64,000 nucleotides of DNA from Flaccisagitta enflata (taxonomy: Eukaryota > Chaetognatha > Sagittoidea > Aphragmophora), in assembly GCA_965153355.1 (NCBI GenBank), contig OZ231126.1, forward strand, positions 110,298,001-110,362,000, written 5' to 3'. Shown piece after piece: positions 1 through 13,881 of the stretch. The notes under the pieces were generated by a model that saw only the letters and a program-made list of their open reading frames with translations, was not told the DNA's origin and searched no databases. Position 1 is the first letter of the stretch. Each line of letters begins with the position of its first letter. Both the position numbers and the translations under genes were made by a program.

Positions 1-2779
1 TCCACTGTTTCAAAGATACACATTGGTACAGGTACAGAGTCACATCTCCAGCGATCATCTTTTGATTCTGTCCATTTTCTTGAGTTCTATTTCTTCTTTT
101 TCGCAGATAGATACGGGATGGGAAAGTGTGTAAGATAGGTTACATGCTCATATTGAGAAACAAAGACTTGCAGAGACTGAGATATATATACTTGACCCAA
201 TGACAGCTCAACTCACCCATGAAACAAGATTGACGAGCATAGCCCTGTCCACTACCTCATTCCCTATCATTTGGTGTGCTGGGCACTTGCCAGCTCAAAA
301 CAACGATGGTCATATGTTTTAACCAAAAGCTTCTCTTATGTATCAACAACGGGCCTGTTATCGAGACAGGCATGAACAGCGTAGGCACCCATTTCCTTTA
401 TCAATGACGGGCTTTTTATCGTGACAGGCATGAACAGCGTAGGCACCCATTTCCTTTTCATGGGATGAGATCAAGACTATTACTCTCAAATAACGCTTGA
501 CTTTTGCGGTGAAAGATTCCACTTTAACCGTCATCAGTTATCATTGTGGTTAAAACTATAAGAGGATGAATCGTTGCTTTTTCGCAGATAGATACGGGAT
601 GGGAAAGTGTGTATGATAGGTTACATGCTCATATTGAGAAACAAAGACTTGCAGAGACTGAGATATATATACTTGACCCAATGACAGCTCAACTCACCCA
701 TGAAACATGATTGACGAGCATAGCCCTGTCCACTACCTCATTCCCTATTATTTGGTGTGCTGGGCACTTGCCTGCTCAAAACAACGATGGTCATATGTTT
801 TACCAAAAGCTCTTCTTATGTATCAACGACGGGCCTGTTATCGTGACAGGCATTTCTCTTTTGTATCAACGACGGGCTTTTTATCGTGACAGGCATGAAC
901 AGCGTAGGTACCCATTTCCTTTTCATGGGATGAGTCCACTGTTTCAAAGATACATATTTGTACAGGTACAGAGTCACATCTCCAGCGATCATCTTTTGAT
1001 TCTGTCCATTTTCTTGAGTTCTATTTCTTCTTTTTCGCAGATAGATACGGGATGGGAAAGTGTGTAAGATAGGTTACATGCTCATATTGAGAAACAAAGA
1101 CTTGCAGAGACTGAGATATATATACTTGACCCAATGACAGCTCAACTCACCCATGAAACAAGATTGACGAGCATAGCCCTGTCCACTACCTCATTCCCTA
1201 TCATTTGGTGTGCTGGGCACTTGCCAGCTCAAAACAACAATGGTCATATGTTTTAACCAAAAGCTTCTCTTATGTATCAACAACGGGCCTGTTATCGAGA
1301 CAGGCATGAACAGCGTAGGCACCCATTTCCTTTATCAATGAGGGCTTTTTATCGTGACAGGCATGAACAGCGTAGGCACCCATTTCCTTTTCATGGGATG
1401 AGATCAAGACTATTACTCTCAAATAACGCTTGACTTTTGCGGTGAAAGATTCCACTTTAACCGTCATCAGTTATCATTGTGGTTAAAACTATAAGAGGAT
1501 GAATCATTGCTTTTTCGCAGATAGATACGGGATGGGAAAGTGTGTATGATAGGTTACATGCTCATATTGAGAAACAAAGACTTGCAGAGACTGAGATATA
1601 TATACTTGACCCAATGACAGCTCAACTCACCCATGAAACATGATTGACGAGCATAGCCCTGTCCACTACCTCATTCCCTATTATTTGGTGTGCTGGGCAC
1701 TTGCCTGCTCAAAACAATGATGGTCATATGTTTTGCCAAAAGCTCTTCTTATGTATCAACGACGGGCCTGTTATTGTGACAGGCATTTCTCTTTTGTATC
1801 AACGACGGGCATTTTATCGTGACAGGCATGAACAGCGTAGGTACCCATTTCCTTTTTAATGGGATGAGTCCACTGTTTCAAAGATACACATTGGTACAGG
1901 TACAGAGTCACATCTCCAGCAATCATCTTTTGATTTTGTCCATTTTCTTGAGTTCTATTTCTTCTTTTTCGCAGATAGATACGGGATGGGAAAGTGTGTA
2001 AGATAGGTTACATGCTCATATTGAGAAAAAAAGACTTGCAGAGACTGAGATATATATACTTGACCCAATGACAGCTCAACTCACCCATGAAACAAGATTG
2101 ACGAGCATAGCCCTGTCCACTACCTCATTCCCCATCATTTGGTGTGCTGGGCAGTTGCCAGCTCAAAACAACGATGGTCATATGTTTTAACCAAAAGCTT
2201 CTCTTATGTATCAACAACAGGCCTGTTATCGAGACAGGCATGAACAGCGTAGAAACCCATTTCCTTTATCAATGACGGGCTTTTTATCATGACAGGCATG
2301 AACAGCGTAGGCACCCATTTCCTTTTCATGGGATGAGATCAAGACTATTACTCTCAAATAACGCTTGACTTTTGCGGTGAAAGATTCCACTTTAACCGTC
2401 ATCAGTTATCATTGTGGTTAAAACTATAAAAGGATGAATTGTTGCTTTTTCGCAGATAGATACGGGATGGGAAAGTGTGTATGATAGGTTACATGCTCAT
2501 ATTGAGAAACAAAGACTTGCAGAGACTGAGATATATATACTTGACCCAATGACAGCTCAACTCACCCATGAAACATGATTGACGAGCATAGCCCTGTCCA
2601 CTACCTCATTCCCTATTATTTGGTGTGCTGGGCACTTGCCTGCTCAAAACAACGATGGTCATATGTTTTACCAAAAGCTCTTCTTATGTATCAACGACGG
2701 GCCTGTTATCGTGACAGGCATTTCTCTTTTGTATCAACGACGGGCTTTCTATCGTGACAGGCATGAACAGCGTAGGTAC

Positions 2780-3415
2780 TAGCTTGTACCTAAATGACTA
2801 AAAGCAATAAAATCAGAATTTTACAAGTAGTTCTTGTTGTGGGAAAGTCTTGGGCTTCTAATGGCATCAATTTTGGTCTGAAAGATTTGCATCTTGCTGT
2901 CCGCGCCTTACCTTGAATTTTCCTTCAGCCTATGGAAAACCAAAAATTACAAAGTGCTTAAATCTCTGTTTTGACTGCAGATTTGAAATCTGCAGAAAAA
3001 ACTGTTAATTGAAAGTGCTTTCCTTTTTTCAATATTCCTTCGGGATCATAGTAAAAATTCATCTTAAAGATAAAAAAAATGTAAGTTCGGCGATTTTACA
3101 TATAAATAAAAGAGAAAGGTAAGTTTTGCACACTTTGACACTTATTTTGAGCACCTTCTAGTTGGAATATTGAAAAAAGGAAAGCACTTTCAATAAACAG
3201 TTTTTTTCTGCAGATTTCAAATCTGCATCACAAAGATTTAGCACTTTGAAATTTTTGGGTTAGAGGCTGAAGAAAAATTTCAAGGTAAGGCGCGGACAGC
3301 AAGATGCAATTTTTTCAGACCAAAATTGATGTCATTGGAAGCCAAGACAGCCCCACAATAAAAACTACTTGTGGAGTTCTGATTTTATTGTTTATTGTCA
3401 TTTCAGTACAAGCTA
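2780..3415. mobile_element. 636-bp foldback element, copy 1, with 8-bp target duplication
   Basis: Inserted in a satellite monomer. It starts TAGCTTGTACCTAAATGAC and ends with the inverse GTACAAGCTA. It is flanked by the direct repeat GTAGGTAC (2772-2779 and 3416-3423), which occurs once in uninterrupted monomers (CGTAGGTACCCATTT). The two arms are inverted repeats of roughly 270-300 bp, including paired CTGCAGATTTGAAATCTGCAG blocks and paired GTCCGCGCCTTACCTT blocks. There is no transposase frame. An 8-bp duplication and ends beginning TAG fit a hAT-like mobiliser, but the class is an inference. Confidence 0.9.
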
Positions 3416-5300
3416 GTAGGTACCCATTTCCTTTTCATGGGATGAGTCCACTGTTTCAAAGATACACATTGGTACAGGTACAGAGTCACATCTCCAGCGA
3501 TCATCTTTTGATTCTGTCCATTTTCTTGAGTTCTATTTCTCCTTTTTTTTCGGCAGATAGATACGATGGGAAAGTGGTGTAAGATAGGTTATGATGCTCA
3601 TATTAGAGAAACAAAGACTTGTAGAGACTGAGATATATATACTTGACCCAATGACAGCTCAACTCACCCATGAAACAAGATTGACGAGCATAGCCCTGTC
3701 CACTACCTCATTCCCTATCATTTGGTGTGCTGGGCACCTGCCAGCTCAAAACAACAATGGTCAAATGTTTTAACCAAAAGCTTCTCTTATGTATCAACAA
3801 CGGGCCTGTTATTGAGACAGGCATGAACAGCGTAGGCATCCATTTCCTTTATCAATGACGGGCTTTTTAACGTGACAGGCATGAATAGCGTAGGTAACAG
3901 TCATTTCTTTTCATGGGATGAGATCAAGACTATTACTCAAATAACGCTTGACTTTGCGGTGAAAGATTCCACTTTAACCGTCAAATGTTATCATTGTGGT
4001 TAAAACTATAAGAGGATGAATCATTGCTCAAAGCAGATAGATACGGGATGGGAAAGTGTGTGTGATAGGTTACATGCTCATATTGAGAAACAAAGACTTG
4101 CAGAGACTGAGATATTTATACTGACCCAATGACAGCTCTAACTCACCCATGAAACAAGATTGAGGAGCATAACCCTGTCCACTACCTCATTCCTTATCAT
4201 TTGGTGTGCTGTACTTACAGCTCAAACAGCAATGGTCATATGTTTTAATTCAAAAGCTTCTCTTATGTACTGAATAACGGGCCTGTTATCGAGACAGGCA
4301 TCATCAGCGTAGGCACCCATTTCCTTTATCAATGACGGGCTTTTTATCGTGACAGGTATGAACAGCGTAGGCACCCATTTCCTTTTCTTGCATGGGATGA
4401 GATCAAGACTATTACTCTCAAATAACGCTTGACTTTTTTGGTGAAAGATTCCACTTAATCGCCTTCAGTTGTTTCAGGTTAAAACTATAAGAGGATGAAT
4501 CGTTGCTTTTTCAGTAGATATATACGGGATGGGAAAGGGTAAGATAGGTTACATGCTCATTGAGAAACAAAGACTTGAATGACTGAGATATATATACTTG
4601 ACCCAATGACAGCTCAACTCACCCATCAAATATAATTGACGAGCATAGCCCTGTCCACTACCTCATTCCCTATTATTTGGTGTGCTGGGCACTTGCCTGC
4701 TCAAAACAACGATGGTCATATGTTTTACCAAAAGCTCTTTCTTATGTATCAACGACGGGCCTGATAGTCATGATGCATTTCTTAGTATCAACAACTATTT
4801 TTTTATCGTGACAGGCATAAACAGCGTAGGTACCATTTCCTTTTTATGGGATGAGTCCACTGTTTCAAAGATACACATTGGTACAGGTACAGAGTCACAT
4901 CTCCAGCGATCATCTTTTGATTCTGTCCATTTTCTTGAGTTCTATTTCTTCTTTTTCGCAGATAGATACGGGATGGGAAAGTTTGTAAGATAGGTTACAT
5001 GCCCATATTGAGAAACAAAGACTTGCAGAGACTGAGATACATATACTTGACCCAATGACAGCTCAACTCACCCATGAAACAAGATTGACGAGCATAGCCC
5101 TGTCCACTACCTCATTCCCTATCATTTGGTGTGTTGGGCACTTGCCAGCTCAAAACAATGATGGTCATACGTTTTAACCAAAAGCTTCTCTTATGTATCA
5201 ACAACGGGCCTGTTATCGAGACAGGCAAGAACAGCGTAGGCACCCATTTCCTTTATTAATGACGGGCTTTTTATCGTGACAGGCATGAACAGCGTAGGCA

Positions 5301-6075
<775 letters not shown>

Positions 6076-9000
6076 TAGGCACCCATTTCCTTTTCATGGG
6101 ATGAGATCAAGACTATTACTCTCAAATAACGCTTGACTTTTGCGGTGAAAGATTCCACTTTAACCGTAATCAGTTATCATTGTGGTTACAACTATAAGAG
6201 GATGAATCGTTGCTTTTTCGCAGATAGATACGGGATGGGAAAGTGTGTATGATAGGTTACATGCTCATATTGAGAAACAAAGACTTGCAGAGACTGAGAT
6301 ATATATACTTGACCCAATGACAGCTCAACTCACCCATGAAACATGATTGACGAGCATAGCCCTGTCCACTACCTCATTCCCTATTATTTGGTGTGCTGGG
6401 CACTTGCCTGCTCAAAACAACAATGGTCATATGTTTTACCAAAAGTTCTTCTTATGTATTAACGAAAGGCCTGTTATCATGACAGGCATTTCTCTTTTGT
6501 ATCAACGATGGGCTTTTTATTGTGACAGGCATGAACAGCGTAGGTACCCATTTCCTTTTCATGGGATAAGTCCACTGTTTCAAAGATACACATTGGTACA
6601 GGTACAGAGTCACATCTCCAGCGATCATCTTTTGATTCTGTCCATTTTCTTGAGTTCTATTTCTTCTTTTTCGCAGATAGATACGGGATGGGAAAGTGTG
6701 TAAGATAGGTTACATGCTCATATTGAGAAACAAAGACTTGCAGAGACTGAGATATATATACTTGACCCAATGACAGCTCAACTCACCCATGAAACAAGAT
6801 TGACGAGCATAGCCCTGTCCACTACCTCAGTCCCTATCATTTGGTGTGCTGGGCACTTGCCAGCTCAAAACAACGATGGTCATATGTTTTAACCAAAAGC
6901 TTCCCTTATGTATCAACAATGGGCCTGTTATGGAGACAGGCATGAACAGCGTAGCCACCCATTTCCTTTATCAATGACGGGCTTTTTATCGTGACAGGCA
7001 TGAACAGCGTAGGCACCCATTTCCTTTTCATGGGATGAGATCAAGACTATTACTCTCAAATAACGCTTGACTTTTGCGGTGAAAGATTCCACTTTAACGG
7101 TCATCAGTTATCATTGTGGTTAAAACTATAAGAGAATGAATCGTTGCTTTTTCGCAGATAGATACGGGATGGGAAAGTTTGTATGATAGGTTACATGCTC
7201 ATATTGAGAAACAAAGACTTGCAGAGACTGAGATATATATACTTGACCCAATGACAGCTCAACTCACCCATGAAACATGATTGACGAGCATAGCCCTGTC
7301 CACTACCTCATTCCCTATTATTTGGTGTGCTGGGCACTTGCCTGCTCAAAACAACGATGGTCATATGTTTTACCAAAAGCTCTTCTTATGTATCAACGAC
7401 GGGCCTGTTATTGTGACAGGCATTTCTCTTTTGTATCAACGACGGGCTTTTCATCGTGACAGGCATGAACAGCGTAGGTACCCATTTCCTTTTCATGGGA
7501 TGAGTCCACTGTTTCAAAGATACACATTGGTACAGGTACAGAGTCACATCTCCAGCGATCATTTTTTGATTCTGTCCATTTTCTTGAGTTTCATTTCTTT
7601 TTCGCAGATAGATACAGGATGGGAAAGTGTGTAAGATAGGTTACATGCTCATATTGAGAAACAAAGACTTGCAGAGACTGAGATATATATACTTGACCCA
7701 ATGACAGCTCAACTCACCCATGAAACAAGATTGACGAGCATAGCCCTGTCCACTACCTCATTCCCTATTATTTGGTGTGCTGGGCACTTGCCAGCTCAAA
7801 ACAACAATGGTCAAATGTTTTAACCAAAAGCTTCTCCTATGTATCAACAACGGGCCTGTTATTGAGACAGGCATGAACAGCGTAGGCACCCATTTCCTTT
7901 ATCAATGACGGGCTTTTTATCATGACAGGCCTGAACAGCGTAGACACCCATTTCCTTTTCATGGGAAGAGATCAAGACTATTACTCTCAAATAACGCTTG
8001 ACTTTTGCGGTGAAGGATTCCACTTTAACCGTCATCAGTTATCATTGTGGTTAAAACTATAAGAGGATGAATCAATGCTTTTTCGCAGATAGATACGGGA
8101 TGGGAAAGTGTGTATGATAGGTTACATGCTCATATTGAGAAACAAAGACTTGCAGAGACTGAGATATATATACTTGACCCAATGAATGCTCAACTCACCC
8201 ATGAAACAAGATTGACGAGCATAGCCCTGTCCACTACCTCATTCCCTATCATTTGGTGTGCTGGGCACTTGCCAGCTCAAAACAGCAATGGTCATATGTT
8301 TTAACCAAAAGCTTCTCTTATGTATCAACAACGGGCCTGTTATCGAGACAGGCATGAACAGCGTAGGCACCCATTTCCTTTATCAATGACGGGCTTTTTA
8401 TCGTGACAGGCATGAACAGCGTAGGCACCCATTTCCTTTTCATGGGATGAGATCAAGACTATTACTCTCAAATAACGCTTGACTTTTGCGGTGAAAGATT
8501 CCACTTTAACCGTCATCAGTTATCATTGTGGTTAAAACTATAAGAGGATGAATCGTTGCTTTTTCGCAGATAGATACGGGATGGGAAAGTGTGTATGATA
8601 GGTTACATGCTCATATTGAGAAACAAAGACTTGCAGAGACTGAGATATATATACTTGACCCAATGACAGCTCAACTCACCCATGAAACATGATTGACGAG
8701 CATAGCCCTGTCCACTACCTCATTCCCTATTATTTGGTGTGCTGGGCACTTGCCTGCTCAAAACAACGATGGTCATATGTTTTGCCAAAAGCTCTTCTTA
8801 TGTATCAACGACGGGCCTGTTATTGTGACAGGCATTTCTCTTTTGTATCAACGACGGGCTTTTTATCGTGACAGGCATGAACAGCGTAGGTACCCATTTC
8901 CTTTTCATGGGATGAGTCCACTGTTTCAAAGATACACATTGGTACAGGTACAGAGTCACATCTCCAGCAATCATCTTTTGATTTTGTCCATTTTCTTGAG

Positions 9001-9964
9001 TTCTATTTCTTCTTTTTCGCAGATAGATACGGGATGGGAAAGTGTGTAAGATAGGTTACATGCTCATATTGAGAAACAAAGACTTGCAGAGACTGAGATA
9101 TATATACTTGACCCAATGACAGCTCAACTCACCCATGAAACAAGATTGACGAGCATAGCCCTGTCCACTACCTCATTCCCTATCATTTGGTGTGCTGGGC
9201 AGTTGCCAGCTCAAAACAACGATGGTCATATGTTTTAACCAAAAGCTTCTCTTATGTATCAACAACAGGCCTGTTATCGAGACAGGCATGAACAGCGTAG
9301 AAACCCATTTCCTTTATCAATGACGGGCTTTTTATCATGACAGGCATGAACAGCGTAGGCACCCATTTCCTTTTCATGGGATGAGATCAAGACTATTACT
9401 CTCAAATAACGCTTGACTTTTGCGGTGAAAGATTCCACTTTAACCGTCATCAGTTATCATTGTGGTTAAAACTATAAGAGGATGAATCGTTGCTTTTTCG
9501 CAGATAGATACGGGATGGGAAAGTGTGTATGATAGGTTACATGCTCATATTGAGAAACAAAGACTTGCAGAGACTGAGATATATATACTTGACCCAATGA
9601 CAGCTCAACTCACCCATGAAACATGATTGACGAGCATAGCCCTGTCCACTACCTCATTCCCTATTATTTGGTGTGCTGGGCACTTGCCTGCTCAAAACAA
9701 CGATGGTCATATGTTTTACCAAAAGCTCTTCTTATGTATCAACGACGGGCCTGTTATCGTGACAGGCATTTCTCTTTTGTATCAACGACGGGCTTTCTAT
9801 CGTGACAGGCATGAACAGCGTAGGTACTAGCTTGTACCTAAATGACTAAAAGCAATAAAATCAGAATTCTACAAGTAGTTCTTGTTGTGGGAAAGTCTTG
9901 GGCTTCTAATGGCATCAATTTTGGTCTGAAAGATTTGCATCTTGCTGTCCGCGCCTTACCTTGA

Positions 9965-10325
9965 CACACTGTCCCCGTTGGCCCTATAAAGTCAGGACTC
10001 AATGTCCCCGCATTGGACCACTTTTTTGGTGTTTTATACAGTATTGGGACCCCAAAAAACCTGGCGGCAAATTTTTTCTCATGCAGAGTTTTATTCATTC
10101 TCATCTTTTTGGGATTGATGATGGATTGATGGTTGTTGTTCAAAAGCAAATGTTTAGGGTCATCTTCTCTCAAACATATCTCGGCTTCCAGGCCAGTATA
10201 GCTAGGAAACTTTTTAAAAAAAGCGAATTAAACTACATCGAAAAATCTACCGGATGAGCGCAACCAGGACTCTGTAGCTTCAACCGTTTAGAAATGGTAA
10301 GCAAAAGAGTGGAAAGAGTCATTTT
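9965..10325 (+). repeat. Left terminal inverted repeat of the 11.8-kb element
   Basis: Matches the reverse complement of 21398-21756. The first 125 bases are the best conserved (blocks GTCCCCGCATTGGACC and CTGGCGGCAAATTTTTTCTC). Weaker similarity continues through GGTTGTTGTT, GATGAGC, CTGTAGCTT and CCGTTTAGAAAT to about 10325. Confidence 0.8.
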
Positions 10326-10435
10326 CTGAATGGCGAAAAAACACCATTTATGGCTTCTTCCACAGTTCTTTTCCCAAATGAAATCGAAATAAAGCCAAGA
10401 CTGCCATGTGAAGCCAATACTTGTGCTTTGCGGAT

Positions 10436-10530
10436 GATGAATGAATGAATGAATGAATGAATGAATGAATGAATGAATGAATGAGTGAATGTATGAATGA
10501 ATGAATGAAGGAATGAACAAACGACAAATG
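10436..10530. repeat. (GAAT)n microsatellite
   Basis: Tetranucleotide tract (AATG)n with minor interruptions. The His/Phe/Ile-rich frames on the minus strand come from it. Confidence 0.95.
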
Positions 10531-10797
10531 AATGAATAAAAATTGTATTTCAAGAAGGCGCGCAATTTCCCGGGAACAAAGAATTCTTATGAATCTAAGT
10601 TTTTTACGCTTGATGGGGGACTGTAGGACAGACAAACGGAAATATTGCTCAAACACAGAATGGATAGACGGACATGTGCAAATTAGCTCTTGCTTTTAAC
10701 AGCACATTTTCTATCAGTGACCACTATCCTAAAAGTTTCCCATATGGATGAACCAAGTGATAGGCTGTTATAATGCATGTCTCTGAAGTCATATAAT

Positions 10798-11035
10798 GAA
10801 ACAAGTGACTCAGGGTCACAATATTGTTGCGGACTGGTTGGCCCAGGCATCTAACCCCCATCCACACCCTTACCCACCTCCAACATTCAATCATAGACAA
10901 CTAGTCATCCAAGGATTGCACATGGTCAGCGGTACCTGATGCCCTGCTTGGAGTGATTAGCTGAGGAAGTGGAGTGAGAGCAGGGCAGCAGCCCTAAAGG
11001 GCCGATGACCTGTAGAACTGAAAATGTAGGTCCGT
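10798..11035 (+). repeat. Dispersed repeat fragment (CACAATATTGTTGCGGAC type)
   Basis: Contains GGTCACAATATTGTTGCGGAC followed by GGCATCTAACCCCCATCC, also found at 14957-15020 and, diverged, at 60828-60880. Its 3' part (GCAGGGCAGCAGCCCTAAAGG) recurs inverted near 54660-54690. It is part of the same repeat community as the SINE-like copies, and its boundaries are not sharp. Confidence 0.6.
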
Positions 11036-11048
11036 AATTACCTCAAAA

Positions 11049-11294
11049 GACTGAAAGAATTAACGGAAGAACGATAACTACCTGTAGTAATCGTTCAAAA
11101 TATAGGTTTGTAATTACCTCGAAAAAAATTACTTAGGACTGAAAGAAACTAACGGAAGAACGATTTCTACCTGTAATAATAGTTCTTGCAATAGTTTCTT
11201 TCAGTCCTCAGTCATTTTCTATGAGGTAATTACAAGCCTACATTTTGAACGATTACTACAGGTATCAATTGTTCTTCCATTAATTCTTTCAGTC
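11049..11294. repeat. 246-bp imperfect palindrome
   Basis: GACTGAAAGAATTAACGG at the left end is answered by CCATTAATTCTTTCAGTC at the right. The central arms (CTGTAGTAATCGTTCAAAAT, GTAATTACCTC, GGACTGAAAGAAACTA) pair with their complements, leaving a loop of about 40 bases. No protein frame. It could be a foldback MITE; no target duplication was recognised. Confidence 0.8.
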
Positions 11295-11399
11295 CTTAGC
11301 ATCATACCGGTGATCAGCAAAATCTACTCACCTCGTTTTGTCCATAGACTGTGAAAGCAAAACAAATCAATCGTTTCTGTCAACTTTGGATACACTTTT

Positions 11400-11564
11400 T
11401 TAAAATTGGACCAGTAATTTTTTTTTATTGATAGAATATATGTGTGCGTTAGTCATCCTTGGCAAAGCACACAGATCACAACCTATATTTGGGGACAAAA
11501 TTCCTTCAACGCGCAAAATGCACAAGGCGACAAGAAATGCAAAGAAAAAAAACCAAAATTTCAT
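11400..11564 (-). CDS. Hypothetical small secreted peptide, 54 aa
   Basis: A short minus-strand frame starting at the ATG complementary to 11562-11564. Residues 1-21 look like a classical signal peptide (MKFWFFFFAFLVALCILRVEG). They are followed by a CDLC motif and a short tail. An in-frame upstream Met would add 28 residues and bury the signal, so the internal start was preferred. AATAAA-type sequence lies near the end on the same strand. There is no splice donor that clearly extends it. It sits inside the 11.8-kb repeat-rich element, so it may be a chance frame or a decayed first exon. No family recognised. Confidence 0.25.
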   Translation of the reverse strand: MKFWFFFFAFLVALCILRVEGILSPNIGCDLCALPRMTNAHIYSINKKKLLVQF

Positions 11565-12650
11565 TTTGATGACAATCTCATTGAAGTTCTGCTGACAAAA
11601 GGCAACGTAATTAAGAGAAGTAACTTCAGGCATCAGGAAATCATACATTTTATTGCATGCATTCAGCTCTCAACTCAAATATATCTTATTGGGAAAAAAA
11701 TCGAAAAACGTTTTTCAATTTTTTAAGTTTTGCATAGGAATTAATTTTTCCCATTTTTGTTTGGGGCTTTTTGGGAAAGCTGCGGAGCCCAAGGCTGGGG
11801 TTGAAATTGATACAAGGTGAAAGATGGAACTTTTTTACACCTTCTGGAACAAAGCAGAGCGCTGTTGGAACAATACTTTAGGCGCTATGAATTTTTAAAA
11901 TCTTTTTTTATTTTTTCACATTTTCTACAATTTTCCCAAAGATTGATAATTTTCATCAATCTCAATTCTGGGCCATATGTAACAACAACACCTATAAGTC
12001 GCATGCAAGACTTACAGGTTGACTTAGAATTGCTTAGGATGACTTAGAATGACTTAGATTACCCTAAAATGATTTAAAATGACTAAAGGAAATAAAATTG
12101 ATGAAAAAAGTAAAAGTGTGACGGACCGACGCACAGTGGACCGTGACCCTGAAAAATTCAATTGTTATTGTTTTGGGGAGTAGTACATTACCATTATATT
12201 CTCATAGTTTTAAGGATGCGTCATGGAACGTCAAGCCCTTATGAGGAAAATAAACCCACGCTACGGTAGCTTTTACTTAGCACTCTACCCATGGCTAGGG
12301 GGATCCTCGCGCAATCCTCCATTCTCTAGTGTGGAGTATAGGGTTCTATGCAATAGTGGTTTGGCTGTGAGTAGTCATTTGTCTTCCTAAATCTACTGCA
12401 TCGTCACAAGGAAAAGCCTCATTTCCTCTAAAACAAAATCTCAATACTGAATTCCGAGCGAAATACTTTGTTTCGTTTTTTCTTCATTTTTTTTCTCCTT
12501 TTTTCTAATTTGCTTTAAAAGATTGAAAAAACGATGAAAATGAGGACGTGAAGAATAACGATGATGCTGAGGGCACAGACAATCACAACTGACATGACTG
12601 AAACCGACAGCGTATATATGACATCACAATGAGGGGAAAATGAACGTTGA
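11565..12650. other. No gene recognised
   Basis: A+T-rich sequence without a convincing coding frame. A remnant of the SINE-like family is visible at about 11980-12150 (CACCTATAAGTCGCATGC, then GTGTGACGGACCGACG). The stretch 12210-12400 has several short complementary segments but matches no RNA gene I know. Confidence 0.5.
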
Positions 12651-12679
12651 TGGGTTAGATACTGCCCCGATCTCTGTCT

Positions 12680-12722
12680 GTATGTCTGTCTGTAGGTCTG
12701 TCTGTGTGTCTGTGTGTCTGTG

Positions 12723-12768
<46 letters not shown>
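12680..12768. repeat. (TGTC)n then (TC)n microsatellite
   Basis: GTCTGTCTGT-type tetranucleotides grade into about 20 CT dinucleotides. Confidence 0.95.
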
Positions 12769-12784
12769 GGCTAGCTTTCTGTCA

Positions 12785-13590
12785 TTTGAAAACAAAACAA
12801 ACATACAAAAACATAACAAACACTCGAAAAAAAAAACAAACATTCGAAAACAAAACAAACATTCGAAATCAAACAAATATTTGAAAACAAAACAAACAAT
12901 GAATGCAAAACAAACATTTGAAATTAAAACAAACATTTGAAAACAAAACAAACATTTAAAAACAAAATGCATATTAAAAAACATGAGCCTTTAAATACAC
13001 ATAAAACACGTAACTTAACATCAACATTAGATATTATAACAAAAACATTTGATATTATAACAAAAACATTTGGTATAAAAACTATAAAAGTTGTTAAATA
13101 ACAAGGAAACAAAATAATAGAAAAGACATTCCGTATAAAAAGCAAAAGCATTTGATAAAACACACGGCTACCTAGGTCGGGTGCGGGTGGGCAGGGGCGA
13201 TATTTGAGGATGCTTCGTCATTTGGGTAGGAGCAGTGAGGCTGAGACCATAAAAACCCCAAAAAAGTAAAGTGTGACGGACGGACGGACCAACAGAACGA
13301 CGGACCGACGGACTGACAGACCAACGGACCGACAAAGAGTCGCTTAGCAGGTGACTAAAAACATTTGATAATTAACAAACATTTGATAATAAAACGTACA
13401 ACGAACTGGTGAGTGTTCATGATAAAACATTCGATAATGAAATGTAAACAGTTGAAAATAGAACAAAAGTTTGGTATTAAAACACAAATATCTTGAGTAA
13501 AAACACAAATATCTAATATCAAAGCACAAACATTTGATATTGAAACACAGACATTCGGTATCAAAACGTAAAAATGCGATGTCAAAACAT
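12785..13590. repeat. Degenerate AAACAAACATTTGA tandem repeat
   Basis: Irregular repeats of AAAACAAACATTTGAAA and related ACATTTGATATTAAAAC units. They are interrupted by a SINE-like copy at 13165-13358. Open frames over it are Lys/Asn/Thr- or Phe/Cys-rich by-products. Confidence 0.8.
13165..13358 (+). repeat. SINE-like element copy
   Basis: Begins near GGCTACCTAGGTCGGGTGCG with GGTGGGCAGGGGC. It continues with a GACGGACGGACC microsatellite core and ends GACAAAGAGTCGCTTAGC...GACTAAAA. It has the same order of blocks as the copies at 41435-42006. The family has a G-rich head, a (GACG)n core and a terminal (AG)TCGCGTGCACGCGAC(TAAAA) palindrome, degraded here. No coding capacity. Confidence 0.75.
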
Positions 13591-13592
13591 AA

Positions 13593-13597
<5 letters not shown>

Positions 13598-13685
<88 letters not shown>

Positions 13686-13733
13686 CACACGCACGCACGC
13701 ATGCACACACACATGTACGCACACACACAAATG
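13598..13733. repeat. (CA)n followed by (GCAC)n microsatellite
   Basis: About 40 bases of CA, then about 65 of GCAC, then mixed CA. It is an alternating purine-pyrimidine tract with Z-DNA potential. Confidence 0.95.
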
Positions 13734-13881
13734 AGTATATCTGTAACTGGCTGTGTCCGTGGGTTGGTTGGTGGGTAATGTGTATGTAGGGTTACCAAAT
13801 GAAATGTCTTGTTAGAAACTAAATTCAGAGACATACTGCAAAATCTGCAAAATCTGGCAAAAAAAAAAAAAAACAGATACA

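Noticed and set aside
12210-12400. Possible structured non-coding RNA
   Set aside because: Several short complementary segments, but no match to tRNA, rRNA, snRNA or other RNA families I can recognise.
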